A stretch of DNA of 64,000 nucleotides, from contig JAOHEK010000002.1 in NCBI GenBank assembly GCA_028097405.1, positions 63,359-127,358 of the forward strand, written 5' to 3'. Every line of letters starts with the position of its first letter. Position 1 is the first letter of the stretch. Both the position numbers and the translations under genes were made by a program. Positions 37,382 through 47,320 of the stretch are shown one piece after another. The notes below the pieces were generated by a model. It saw only the letters and a list, made by a program, of their open reading frames with translations. It ran no database searches and was not told the origin of the DNA. Origin of the DNA: Paracoccaceae bacterium. Lineage in GTDB: Bacteria > Pseudomonadota > Alphaproteobacteria > Rhodobacterales > Rhodobacteraceae.

Positions 37382-38158
37382 ATGACCGATGATATCGTTC
37401 TCAAGACCGAGGATCTGACCAAGCACTATGGCGGTGTCCATGCGCTGGACGGGGCCAACTTCGAGCTGAAAACGGGTGAACACGTCGCCATCATGGGGGA
37501 CAACGGTGCGGGCAAATCGACTTTTGTCCGTCAGATCACCGGGGTGGAACAGCGTACGCGTGGACGCATGTGGCTTTATGGCGACGAGGTGAATTTCGCG
37601 GGTCCATTGGATGCGCGTGAAGCCGGGATTGAAACTGTGTTTCAGACGCTGGCTTTGGCCGATGATCTGGATGTTCCCGACAATCTGTTCTTGGGACGCG
37701 AGAAGACCAAGTTAAATTGGTTGGGGCCGTTCCGGATCCTAGACTACAAAGCGATGCGCGAAGATACGATGGCCGGACTTGAAAAAACTGGCGTGAAGAT
37801 TCCCAATATTAGAAACACCATTGCGAACATGTCGGGCGGTCAGCGTCAGTGTGTGGCGATTGCGCGGACAGCGACGTTCCATTCACGGCTGACCATTATG
37901 GATGAACCGACAGCTGCCTTGGGTGTGCAAGAAACCGCGCAGGTCGAAAACATCGTTCGAACACTGAAAGAAGCGGGCGAACCTTTGATCCTGATCAGCC
38001 ACAACATGCGGCAGGTCATGGATTTGGTGGATCGTATCGTGGTCTTCCGGAGAGGGCGCATAGTGGCAAACCTGAAGAAAGAAGAAACCGATCATCAGGA
38101 CGTGGTCGCTTATATCACCGGTGCCAAGACGGGTGCGGACTACGAGGGCGCTCAGTAA
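37382..38158 (+). CDS. Sugar ABC transporter ATP-binding protein, single NBD (FrcA-like)
   Basis: Start MTDDIVLKTEDLTKHYGGVHALDG at 37382; Walker A GDNGAGKST, signature MSGGQRQ, Walker B LTIMDEPTAALG. Confidence 0.92.
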   Translation: MTDDIVLKTEDLTKHYGGVHALDGANFELKTGEHVAIMGDNGAGKSTFVRQITGVEQRTRGRMWLYGDEVNFAGPLDAREAGIETVFQTLALADDLDVPDNLFLGREKTKLNWLGPFRILDYKAMREDTMAGLEKTGVKIPNIRNTIANMSGGQRQCVAIARTATFHSRLTIMDEPTAALGVQETAQVENIVRTLKEAGEPLILISHNMRQVMDLVDRIVVFRRGRIVANLKKEETDHQDVVAYITGAKTGADYEGAQ

Positions 38159-38298
38159 CGCCATTGCTGCGCGTGGCAAAGATGTGGTGAGACGCAAATT
38201 ACCCATGGACCACGCCCATGAAAATCGTCGCCATTCCCTCTTTGAGCACGAAGTTCGCCGTGCCCGATTTCTTTGGCTACGCACTAGGAGACAGCGGA

Positions 38299-39069
38299 AT
38301 GGACGATTTCACCGGTAAGGTGGTGATGGTCACCGGCTCAAGCGGCATTGGTCTTGGGGCGGCGCTTTACTTCGCACGCGCCGGTGCAACAGTTCATCTT
38401 TGCGGCAATGACGCGGGACATAACGCCAAGGCGGAAGTTGCTGCCGATGGATTGGACCTAAGTGTTTCTCTTGTCGATGTCGCCGTTGCGGACGAGGTTG
38501 AACATTGGATCACCGGGGCTGGCACGTCGGGGATCGACATTTTGGTCAATGCCGCAGCGGTTCAAACCTATGGCACGACCGAAACAACAGATGTCGCGCA
38601 TTGGACGCGCGTCATCGGGATCAACCTGACGTCCTGTTTCCTAACATCGCACTTTGTCTATCCCCACATGAAAGCCAGAGGCGGTGGCGCGATTGTGCAT
38701 GTCTCTTCCGTACAAGGTCACGCTAATCAAAGCGGCGTTCTGGCCTATGCCACCAGCAAAGGTGGCATCCATGCTTTGGTACGCGCACAAGCCGTCGACG
38801 CGGCGAAGGACGGAATACGTGTGAACTCGATCAGTCCGGGTTCTGTTCGCACACCGCTGTTGGAATTCGCAGCGCAAACAGTTGCAGGTCCGGGGAACCC
38901 GATTGAAGACGTGATCGCCAGCTTCGGCGCTGCTCATCCTATGGGCCGGGTCGGGACCGTTGATGAAACCAGTGCTTTGATCGCTTTCCTGTGCAGCGAC
39001 CGCGCCGGATTTTGCACCGGCGGAGACTATTTGATCGATGGTGGTTTAACCGCCGGGCTTGGGGTCTAA
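38299..39069 (+). CDS. SDR-family oxidoreductase
   Basis: MDDFTGKVVMVTGSSGIGLGAAL; AYATSKGGIHALVRAQAVDAAKDGIRVNSISPG. Confidence 0.9.
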   Translation: MDDFTGKVVMVTGSSGIGLGAALYFARAGATVHLCGNDAGHNAKAEVAADGLDLSVSLVDVAVADEVEHWITGAGTSGIDILVNAAAVQTYGTTETTDVAHWTRVIGINLTSCFLTSHFVYPHMKARGGGAIVHVSSVQGHANQSGVLAYATSKGGIHALVRAQAVDAAKDGIRVNSISPGSVRTPLLEFAAQTVAGPGNPIEDVIASFGAAHPMGRVGTVDETSALIAFLCSDRAGFCTGGDYLIDGGLTAGLGV

Positions 39070-39198
39070 GCCAATCCGGCGCCCGGAACTGAAAAATAGT
39101 CCCGCTTCCCAGCCAAAATTTATCACAGTGCGCAAATAATCGAATTGATTTTTGATGTGGGATAACCAACTCTGAAATTGTCTCCATAAGGAAATAAT

Positions 39199-41277
39199 AT
39201 GGTATCGCAGGCAGTCCGTTTGGGCGTAGATATTGGCGGAACCTTTACGGATGTCGTGCTTGAAAAAGACGGCGCGTCCGTTTCGACCAAGGTGCTGACG
39301 ACTTACGATGCGCCCGAGGACGCGATCATTCATGGTATGCATCAAGTCTGTCAGGATGCGGGTGTGGCCCCGGCTGAGATCGGCCAGATCATCCACGGCA
39401 CGACGCTTGCGACCAATGCCTTGATCGAACGGCGCGGGGCAAAGACCGCGTTGGTCACCACCAAAGGTTTTCGCGATGCCATTGAAATGCGGACAGAATC
39501 CCGGTTCGAGCAATACGATCTGAACCTTGAATTACCCAAGCCGCTGTTACCGCGTCACATGCGATTTACTGTCAGCGAGCGGGTGAATGCCAAGGGCGAA
39601 GTGATGATACCAATGGATCGAGCCGAGGTGGAAGCCGTGGTCGGTCAAATCGCCGAGGCAGGCTTTATCTCGGTCGCTGTGGGGCTGATCCACTCTTACT
39701 TAAACCCGGCGCATGAAGAGATGGTGCGCGACGTATTGGCCGAGAAATTGCCAAACGTAGCGGTTTCGATATCGTCAGAAGTAAGCCCTCAAATGCGCGA
39801 ATACGAACGGTTCAATACTGTCGTCGCCAACGCCTATATCAAGCCATTGATGGCTTCCTATCTTGGTCGGCTGGAAGAACGCTTAAAGACCGAAGGTGTG
39901 AATTGCCGGGTATTTCTGATGCATTCGGGCGGTGGGATTATTTCGATCCAGAACGCTGCCGAATTCCCGGTTCGACTTGTGGAATCCGGGCCAGCTGGTG
40001 GTGCGGTTTTCGCGGCCCATATCGCGTCGCGCTATGGCATCGACAAAGTGCTTTCCTTTGACATGGGTGGGACAACGGCCAAGATCTGTTTGATCAAGAA
40101 CCAAACGCCCAAGACCAGCCGCGTGTTCGAAGTGGCGCGGACGTATCGGTTCAAAAAGGGTTCGGGTATGCCGATCTCTATTCCCGTCATCGACATGGTC
40201 GAAATCGGGGCAGGCGGCGGCAGTCTGGCCCATGTGGATGCGATGCGCCAAATTCGGGTGGGTCCGGAAAGTGCCGGATCGGAACCGGGGCCTGCTTGCT
40301 ATGGTCGTGGCGGTGATCGCCCGGCCGTGACGGATGCGGATTTGGTGTTGGGCAAGCTTGACCCCGATAATTTCGCAGGGGGCACGATCCCGCTGCATGC
40401 CAATAGCGCGCAAAAGGCGCTGACCGATCATGTGGGCGATACGCTGAATATGGACGCGGGCGAAGCTGCCTTTGGCGTGGCCGAAGTTGTCGACGAAAAC
40501 ATGGCCAACGCAGCGCGGGTCCATGCGGTGGAAAATGGCGAAGACCTGTCGGAATTCACGATGATTGCCTTTGGCGGCGCGGCTCCGCTACATGCTGGGC
40601 GGCTTTGCGAAAAGCTGGGGATGGATCGTTTGATTGTTCCGCCGGGCGCGGGCGTTGGATCGGCAATTGGGTTTCTGAGGGCTCCGTTCAGCTTTGAAGC
40701 CAATCGGTCGGTCTATATGAAACTGTCGGATTTCGACGCTGATGTCATCCGGTCACTGCTGCTTGAATTGCAAAGCGAGGCTGCCGGGTTTGTGCGGACC
40801 TGTGACGCGGATAGCAGGATACTGTCAGAGTTCAAAGTGTATATGCGCTATAGCGGGCAGGGTTGGGAAATTCCGATCAGCCTGAGCGAAGCGCAAGCAT
40901 TGTCGCCCGACCGGGACGTCTTTCAGGCTCGGTTCGAAGAGGACTATTCGAAATTATTCGGGCGAACCGTGGCTGGTATGGATGTCGAGATCACGGTTTG
41001 GTCGGTCAATGCGACGACGCCACCTGAACATGTTACGCCTGTGGGCACTTTAAAGGAAGGCAGCCTCGCGCTTTCTATCGGTCAGCGCCAGATCTTTGAC
41101 CCAGCGCTCGGCGCGTTCAGCGACGCTTCGATCGTCGAACGTAAGGGATTGTCGCCCGGCCAGCACGTCAATGGCCCCGCCGCGATCACCGAGACGGAGA
41201 CGACCATCATCCTTCCCAATAGCCGCGCTGCCGTTTGCCAGCCAGACGGCTGCATCGACATCCGAAAGAAGGTGTAA
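39199..41277 (+). CDS. Hydantoinase/oxoprolinase family protein, HyuA-type
   Basis: 692 aa; RLGVDIGGTFTDVVL, GTTLATNALIERRGAKTALVTTKGFRD. Confidence 0.93.
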   Translation: MVSQAVRLGVDIGGTFTDVVLEKDGASVSTKVLTTYDAPEDAIIHGMHQVCQDAGVAPAEIGQIIHGTTLATNALIERRGAKTALVTTKGFRDAIEMRTESRFEQYDLNLELPKPLLPRHMRFTVSERVNAKGEVMIPMDRAEVEAVVGQIAEAGFISVAVGLIHSYLNPAHEEMVRDVLAEKLPNVAVSISSEVSPQMREYERFNTVVANAYIKPLMASYLGRLEERLKTEGVNCRVFLMHSGGGIISIQNAAEFPVRLVESGPAGGAVFAAHIASRYGIDKVLSFDMGGTTAKICLIKNQTPKTSRVFEVARTYRFKKGSGMPISIPVIDMVEIGAGGGSLAHVDAMRQIRVGPESAGSEPGPACYGRGGDRPAVTDADLVLGKLDPDNFAGGTIPLHANSAQKALTDHVGDTLNMDAGEAAFGVAEVVDENMANAARVHAVENGEDLSEFTMIAFGGAAPLHAGRLCEKLGMDRLIVPPGAGVGSAIGFLRAPFSFEANRSVYMKLSDFDADVIRSLLLELQSEAAGFVRTCDADSRILSEFKVYMRYSGQGWEIPISLSEAQALSPDRDVFQARFEEDYSKLFGRTVAGMDVEITVWSVNATTPPEHVTPVGTLKEGSLALSIGQRQIFDPALGAFSDASIVERKGLSPGQHVNGPAAITETETTIILPNSRAAVCQPDGCIDIRKKV

Positions 41278-41280
41278 GGC

Positions 41281-42987
41281 ATGGCCGAGACATCAAACGT
41301 CGTCTACCAAGTCATGTGGAACCGCTTGATTTCCGTTGTGGAAGAACAGGCGCAAGCCCTTGTACGAACAGCGTTTTCGACCTCGGTACGCGAGGCGGGC
41401 GACCTGTCGGCAGGGACCTATGATGTGCAGGGCCAAATGCTGGCCCAAGCCGTCACGGGAACGCCCGGACACGTCAACGCAATGGCCGATGCTGTGCCGC
41501 ATTTTATCCGCCGGATCGGACGCCAAAACATGTTCGAAGGCGACGTTTATATCACCAACGATCCATGGGAGGGGACGGGGCACCTTCATGATATCACCAT
41601 GGTGACACCGTCGTTTTACAAGGGCACGCTGGTTGGGTTCTTCGCTTGTACCGCCCACATCGTCGACATTGGTGGGCGCGGTTTTGGGGCCGATGCGCAT
41701 AGCGTTTACGAAGAAGGTCTGTACATCCCGATCATGAAATTTGCCGAACGTGGTGACGTTAACGAGACCCTGACGCGGATCATCCGCGGCAATGTGCGCG
41801 AACCTGATCAGGTGATCGGTGACGTTTATGCGCTGGCCACTTGCAATGACATTGGACAGCGGCGTTTGACCGAAATGATGGATGAATTCCAACTGACGAA
41901 CTTGGACGGGGTTGCAAATTTCATCCTGGAAAACTCGCGCCGCGCTACCCTTGAACGGATCAACGCGCTGCCTCGGAAAGAAGCGCGTGGTGAAATGACT
42001 GTAGACGGCTTCGACATTCCGATCACTTTGAGGGTTAAGGTCAGCATCGAAGAGGATCGAATTGTCACCGATTTTACCGGCACCTCGGCGTTGGACAAAA
42101 AGGGGATCAACTGCCCGATGGTCTATACCAAGGCCTATGCTTGTTACGCGCTGAAGGTCGCCATCGCTCCTGAAATCCCGAACAACGCGGCCTCACTTGC
42201 GCCCTTCGAGGTGACAGCGCCCGAAAACACCATCGTGAATGCGCTGCACCCGGCCCCTGTCGCGTTGCGCCACATCGTCGGGCATTTTGTGCCGGATGCC
42301 GTGTTTGATGCCTTTGACAAAATCGTGCCCGGTTTGGTGCCCGCTGAAGGGGCAGGATGCCTTTGCAACTTTCAGGTCTCTCTTCGTCCGCGAACGGATG
42401 GTCCTGCCTCAAAGGATGCCCGGCGATCCGAGGTGCTGACGTTCAACTCTGGCGGATCAGGCGCGCGGCCCGAATTTGACGGGTTGAACGCTACGGCATT
42501 CCCATCGGGCGTGATGACGATGCCGATCGAAGCCACGGAACACGCAGGGCCGGTGATCATCTGGCGCAAAGAACTGCGACCCGACAGTGGCGGCGCTGGC
42601 AAGACACGTGGTGGTTTGGGCCAATACATGGAAGTCGGCGCGATGGAGGGGCATGAATTCGACATTCAAGCTATGTTTGACCGAGGCCAGCATCCAGCTC
42701 GTGGTCGTCGTGGTGGCCAGAACGGCGGCAAGACAACCATCGCTCAGGATGATGGCAGCAAGATGCACGTCAAAGGCAAGCAATTCGTTCCCCATGGACG
42801 CAAGGTGATGATGGCCTTCCCGGGGGGCGCTGGCTACGGCGATCCGAAAGACCGCGACCCAGAACTTGTAAAGCGCGATCTTGCGCGGGGGTACATCTCG
42901 GCGGATGTTGCAGCCAAGGACTATGGCCTGTCAGCGGCTGACATCGCTGCGGTTGAAGATGCTGTGCGGAAAGGAAAGGCGCTCTGA
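41281..42987 (+). CDS. Hydantoinase B/oxoprolinase family protein, HyuB-type
   Basis: 568 aa; LISVVEEQAQALVRTAFSTSVREAGDLSAG, YITNDPWEGTGHLHDITMV, GGAGYGDPKDRDPE. Confidence 0.93.
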   Translation: MAETSNVVYQVMWNRLISVVEEQAQALVRTAFSTSVREAGDLSAGTYDVQGQMLAQAVTGTPGHVNAMADAVPHFIRRIGRQNMFEGDVYITNDPWEGTGHLHDITMVTPSFYKGTLVGFFACTAHIVDIGGRGFGADAHSVYEEGLYIPIMKFAERGDVNETLTRIIRGNVREPDQVIGDVYALATCNDIGQRRLTEMMDEFQLTNLDGVANFILENSRRATLERINALPRKEARGEMTVDGFDIPITLRVKVSIEEDRIVTDFTGTSALDKKGINCPMVYTKAYACYALKVAIAPEIPNNAASLAPFEVTAPENTIVNALHPAPVALRHIVGHFVPDAVFDAFDKIVPGLVPAEGAGCLCNFQVSLRPRTDGPASKDARRSEVLTFNSGGSGARPEFDGLNATAFPSGVMTMPIEATEHAGPVIIWRKELRPDSGGAGKTRGGLGQYMEVGAMEGHEFDIQAMFDRGQHPARGRRGGQNGGKTTIAQDDGSKMHVKGKQFVPHGRKVMMAFPGGAGYGDPKDRDPELVKRDLARGYISADVAAKDYGLSAADIAAVEDAVRKGKAL

Positions 42988-44195
42988 TGCCAAACCCAAC
43001 ACCAAAGACTAACAGCTATGACGTGGTGATCATTGGCGGCGCAATTATGGGATCGTCCACCGCGTGGTTCCTGACCGAACTTGACGACTTCAACGGTTCG
43101 GTTCTGGTTGTAGAGCGGGATGCGAGCTATGAGAAATGCTCAACCGCTCATACAAATTCTTGCATTCGGCAGCAGTTTTCGAACAGATTGAATATTGAAA
43201 TCAGCCAGTTCGCGGCGGATTTTATTGTAAATCTACGCGACCATATCGGCGATGACCGGGTTCCCGACATCACCATCCAAAGCTACGGCTATATGTATCT
43301 GGCTAATCATGAGCGGTTTGCAGAGACGCTTCGCGAAAACCAGAAGATCCAATTAGATGCCGGTGCCGAAACCGAGCTTTTGACGCCCGAGGATATCAAA
43401 GTGCGTTACCCGTTCTATATGGTCGATGATATCGTTCTGGGGTCGATCAACCGGAAAAACGAAGGCTATTGGGACGGCGGTACCGTGTTCGACTGGTGGC
43501 GGCGATCAGCTCAAGCCCGTGGTGTGGAATACATCGACAACGAAGTCGTCGCGATTACGAAGAACGCGAATGGCACGCGCGTGGACAGCGTCACCTTGGC
43601 ATCCGGAGACGTCATTTCTTGTGGTCAGGTCGTGAATGCGTCTGGCCCGCGCGGCGCACGCACAGCGGCTATGGCGGGCATAGAATTGCCCGTTGAACCG
43701 CGCAAACGCTTCACGTGGATTTTTAGCGCCGAACAGCCTTTGGACCAAGAGTTGCCTCTGACGATTGATCCATCGGGCGTGCATTTTCGTCAGGATGGGC
43801 CAAAGACCTATCTGGCGGGCTGCCCCGCTGATCCTGACCCAGCGGTGGATTTCGACGATTTCGCGATGGATTTTGACCGTTGGGAAAACCACGTTTGGCC
43901 GATCATTGCGACGCGCATCCCGCAATTCGAAGCGATCCGTGTGGTGACGGAATGGGCCGGGCATTACGCCTACAACACCTTTGATCACAACGCGATTGTG
44001 GGCCCTCATGATCAGGTTAAGAACTTTATCTTCCTCAACGGATTTTCGGGCCACGGGTTACAACAATCGCCGGCAATGGGTCGCGGTGCGGCGGAATGGC
44101 TGACTTTTGGCGCATTCCGCTCGCTTGATTTGTCGCCTTTTGGCTATGACCGTTTGGTGCGCAACGAACCGATCATCGAGAAAGCGATCATATGA
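42987..44195 (+). CDS. FAD-dependent oxidoreductase (DAO/sarcosine oxidase-like)
   Basis: YDVVIIGGAIMGSSTAWFLTEL dinucleotide motif; AHTNSCIRQQFS; GFSGHGLQQSPAMGRGAAEWL. Confidence 0.9.
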   Translation: MPNPTPKTNSYDVVIIGGAIMGSSTAWFLTELDDFNGSVLVVERDASYEKCSTAHTNSCIRQQFSNRLNIEISQFAADFIVNLRDHIGDDRVPDITIQSYGYMYLANHERFAETLRENQKIQLDAGAETELLTPEDIKVRYPFYMVDDIVLGSINRKNEGYWDGGTVFDWWRRSAQARGVEYIDNEVVAITKNANGTRVDSVTLASGDVISCGQVVNASGPRGARTAAMAGIELPVEPRKRFTWIFSAEQPLDQELPLTIDPSGVHFRQDGPKTYLAGCPADPDPAVDFDDFAMDFDRWENHVWPIIATRIPQFEAIRVVTEWAGHYAYNTFDHNAIVGPHDQVKNFIFLNGFSGHGLQQSPAMGRGAAEWLTFGAFRSLDLSPFGYDRLVRNEPIIEKAII

Positions 44196-44257
44196 CGAGG
44201 CTAGAGCGTAATCCATTCACCCAGGCCATCGACGCAATCATCACCCGGTCCGCCTAA
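44192..44257 (+). CDS. Candidate 21-aa micro-ORF (MTRLERNPFTQAIDAIITRSA)
   Basis: ATG at 44192 overlaps the TGA stop of the FAD oxidoreductase (ATGA); ends TAA 44257. Confidence 0.35.
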   Translation: MTRLERNPFTQAIDAIITRSA

Positions 44258-44260
44258 ACC

Positions 44261-45121
44261 CTAACGTCCACGATGTTTGAACACGAAGCGGCAAAGGTAA
44301 AACCTCCGACGCCGATACAAAAGTGCGCCGCCCTTGCAGCTATCAAGGAAAAACTTGTACCGGCCCGGCCCAACGATTTCGATGGCGCGGTCCTTGTTCG
44401 CCTTTAGACCATCAGCCCAAGCAGCCAAGGTATCCCCGTAATCCTGCGGCCGGTTCTCCATCGTGACCAGTTCCAGATAGGGGTGGGCGGCTTGCATCAC
44501 TTCGGCAATCTCGGGCAGATCGCTTTCGGGGAAAATGTCGTGGATCTTGATCAGATCGCGTTCGGTCTCATTCGCGTCGCCCCAAGCCATCGTCTGCAAC
44601 GAGAATTGCCCGCCCGGTTCCAGCCAATTGGCCACCCGCTCAAACAAGGCAGCATAGGTGTCATAGCGTTCCTGTTTGGTGCTTTCAGGCTGCACGAAAT
44701 GCTCAAAAGCACCGACGCTGACGATCGACGTGAATTTGCGCTCAGGCGTAAAATCTTCATAGCTTTGCAAGTCTGCCGTAACATTAGGGATGCCTAAGCC
44801 ATTGATATACTTGTGCTGCAGCGGGCTAAGCGTCAGACCATGGGCCGAAGCCGCGCGACGTTGGGTGACAGACGTTTTCAGCAACGTCCCCCAACCGCAG
44901 CCAATGTCCAACATGCGTCCACCTTCCAACACCTTGGCGGAATCGAGGTGATAGTTGATCTTGTTCCACTGCGCCTCGTCCATGGTCATGCCCGGTTCGG
45001 CATAGCGCGCGGCAGTGTAGGTCATGCTTTCGCCCAGCCAAAGCGCAAAGAAATCGGCGGGCATGTCATAGTGAAATTCGATGGCTTCCTGAGAAGCGCC
45101 TGCATTGGTGGATTGGGTCAT
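44261..45121 (-). CDS. SAM-dependent methyltransferase, cyclopropane-fatty-acid synthase family
   Basis: SQEAIEFHYDMPADFFALWLGESMTYTAARY; GRMLDIGCGWGTLL; SVGAFEHFV. Confidence 0.88.
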   Translation of the reverse strand: MTQSTNAGASQEAIEFHYDMPADFFALWLGESMTYTAARYAEPGMTMDEAQWNKINYHLDSAKVLEGGRMLDIGCGWGTLLKTSVTQRRAASAHGLTLSPLQHKYINGLGIPNVTADLQSYEDFTPERKFTSIVSVGAFEHFVQPESTKQERYDTYAALFERVANWLEPGGQFSLQTMAWGDANETERDLIKIHDIFPESDLPEIAEVMQAAHPYLELVTMENRPQDYGDTLAAWADGLKANKDRAIEIVGPGRYKFFLDSCKGGALLYRRRRFYLCRFVFKHRGR

Positions 45122-45122
45122 A

Positions 45123-45401
45123 TCATCCTGCGCTTTTTATGAGGTTATTCAGACGAAGGGCAATCTTGTCGATGTCATCGGTCAGATCCAGAAAATCATC
45201 GGGCATTTGAACGCCCGTCGTGTCTTCCAGCCGCTCGATCAAATAAGCGCCGCCCAGCGAGTCGATGCCAAGTGTTTCAACGGTGTCTTTGCCCGTGATT
45301 TCGCCACTAATAAGATGTGCAGGCAAATCGTCTTCTTTCGCTAAAGTGCGCATCACCTCGACCACCCGGTCGGCGGTCCAGTTTTCGGTTTCGCTTGTCA
45401 T
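45123..45401 (-). CDS. Acyl carrier protein
   Basis: 92 aa; DTVETLGIDSLGGAYLIERLED phosphopantetheine site (DSL). Confidence 0.9.
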   Translation of the reverse strand: MTSETENWTADRVVEVMRTLAKEDDLPAHLISGEITGKDTVETLGIDSLGGAYLIERLEDTTGVQMPDDFLDLTDDIDKIALRLNNLIKSAG

Positions 45402-46924
45402 ATTGTTCCTTCCAGATATTGCTTTGCCGTCATCTCACGCATCAGTTTGCCGCTGGACGTACGTGGCAACCGCCCGCCTTTTGCAGGCCGAATAACATCC
45501 ACTTGCAAGCCCAATTCGCTCAAGACGGCGGCGGCTACGGTGCGCACTTGTTGATCATCCCAAGCGCGGCTTTCAACCAGTAACACGATCTCTTCTTTGC
45601 CCTGATCCGCTCGGAAAATTGCAAATGCCGCAACACGGCCCGTGCGTAATTCAAGCGCGGCTTCCGCCACAGTTTCCACTAGTGTAGCGGGATAACTTTC
45701 GGCACCACGCTTCAAAAGGTCTTTTGCGCGACCCGTTATGAACAGAAACCCGTCTTCCTGAAAACCAAGATCGCCAGTATCGTACCAAGCGCCTTTTTCG
45801 AACCGTTCCAGCCCAAGATAGCCATCAATCACCGACGGCCCCCGTGTCACAATGCGGCCTTCGGTTCCATCCGGTAGCGGTTCGTCGTCGGCGGTTTGGA
45901 TTTCAATCTCCATTCCGTCCAGCACCTTGCCGCAGGAGATCACCTCTTTACGTGTGGTCCAAGGAACGCCCGGTTCGCCGCAGGAAATACCCACAACGGT
46001 TTCCGCCATGCCATAGGTTGGCTGGATCACGCCCCTCGCAAGGCCCGCGTCGGCGTAAGCGTCTTCGAAACCTTCAACAACTTTGGGAAAAACCGCTTCG
46101 CCACCGATCCAAGCATAGCGCAGCGACGATAGGTCAACCTCGGCGGCGCGACGCCGGGTCAGCAGCTTTAAGGCGGTCGGAGGCGCCGTCGTGACCGTGC
46201 CGCGGCCCTTTGAAATAGCTTCAAGCCAAGCTGATGGGCGGCGCACAAAGTGGTCGGTCTCCATCAACGTGAGGTCCGCGCCAGCCCGAAGCGCCAGCAA
46301 GACCGCCATCAAACCCATGTCATGATAAAGCGGCGCCCACGACACCATGTGGTCGTCGCCGGTCAGCTGAGTTCTTTGAGCCAAGGTTTCAAGATTGGCT
46401 TCAAGTTGACCAAATCGAACTTCGGCCCCCTTGGCTTTGCCGCCCGTGCTGCCGGACGTAAATTGAATAAACGCCAGATCCTTCGCATCACGCGCCGCAA
46501 TCACCGACCCGATGTCCGGCGTTTCCGGCTTTGACGGCGGAACGCCTGTAAGCGTGATCGAGGGGATGTCACCATAGGTTTCGGGCGAAAGGGGATCCGC
46601 AGACCCTTGCAACAACAGCTTAGGCTCAAGCACCGAAAACACGCCTTGAATGCGGTTTTGGGACCGTTCCGTTTTCGTGTTTCCCGCAAAAGACGGTAAA
46701 ACACAGAACGCCACGCCTGCCATCCAACAGCCCAGAACCGCTGCGATTTTGTCCGAACCATCCGTCAACCAAAGCGCGATCCGGTCGCCGGGCTCTAAAT
46801 TCTGTGCCGTAAGCAGTTCTGCAATCGATTGGGCATAAGTGGCGATTGCCCCGGACGGAACAAAGACACCGTCAGGTTGGCCTTTGCTGACAAAGCCAAA
46901 TTTCTCGGGCCAAATAATTTGCAC
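45398..46924 (-). CDS. AMP-binding enzyme, fatty-acyl-AMP ligase-like
   Basis: FIQFTSGSTGGKAKGAEV AMP-binding motif; YAWIGGEAVFPKVVEGFEDAYADAGLARGVIQPTYGMAETV; ATG overlaps ACP by ATGA. Confidence 0.88.
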   Translation of the reverse strand: MQIIWPEKFGFVSKGQPDGVFVPSGAIATYAQSIAELLTAQNLEPGDRIALWLTDGSDKIAAVLGCWMAGVAFCVLPSFAGNTKTERSQNRIQGVFSVLEPKLLLQGSADPLSPETYGDIPSITLTGVPPSKPETPDIGSVIAARDAKDLAFIQFTSGSTGGKAKGAEVRFGQLEANLETLAQRTQLTGDDHMVSWAPLYHDMGLMAVLLALRAGADLTLMETDHFVRRPSAWLEAISKGRGTVTTAPPTALKLLTRRRAAEVDLSSLRYAWIGGEAVFPKVVEGFEDAYADAGLARGVIQPTYGMAETVVGISCGEPGVPWTTRKEVISCGKVLDGMEIEIQTADDEPLPDGTEGRIVTRGPSVIDGYLGLERFEKGAWYDTGDLGFQEDGFLFITGRAKDLLKRGAESYPATLVETVAEAALELRTGRVAAFAIFRADQGKEEIVLLVESRAWDDQQVRTVAAAVLSELGLQVDVIRPAKGGRLPRTSSGKLMREMTAKQYLEGTI

Positions 46925-47278
46925 GCGTCGGCTTTCCCACCATCTGTGTTGGGGGCTCTGATCCAGCCGAAAAGCCTCGGACTTGTCCCACCAAATAAGG
47001 TGCGGGTTAGCAGACCGATGACGTGAATGCTATCCTGCGGCGATCAACTTTCTTAATGTTCAGAATCCCATCTAAATGATACGGCATTGAGATCAGAGGT
47101 AGGGTGCCGGAAATGTACACCATGGTAGTGGGGGAACACCTGATGGGAAAGGCTTACTGGCCGCAACGCCTAGCACCTCAGCCGATATTGCCTAGGATCC
47201 TTAAAAAGGTATTGTAGTGACAGCGTTTGTTGGACCGCGATACAGATGTAGTGTCACGCGGGGAAATTTTTAGGCGAA

Positions 47279-47299
47279 GCAGGGCGGGCGCTGCCCTGC
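47279..47299 (+). promoter_or_regulatory. 5' UTR hairpin upstream of the DUF4189-like gene
   Basis: GCAGGGC-GGGCGCT-GCCCTGC, perfect 7-bp arms, 21 nt before the ATG at 47321. Confidence 0.45.
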
Positions 47300-47320
47300 A
47301 ACATAGTTCGAGGATGGTAT

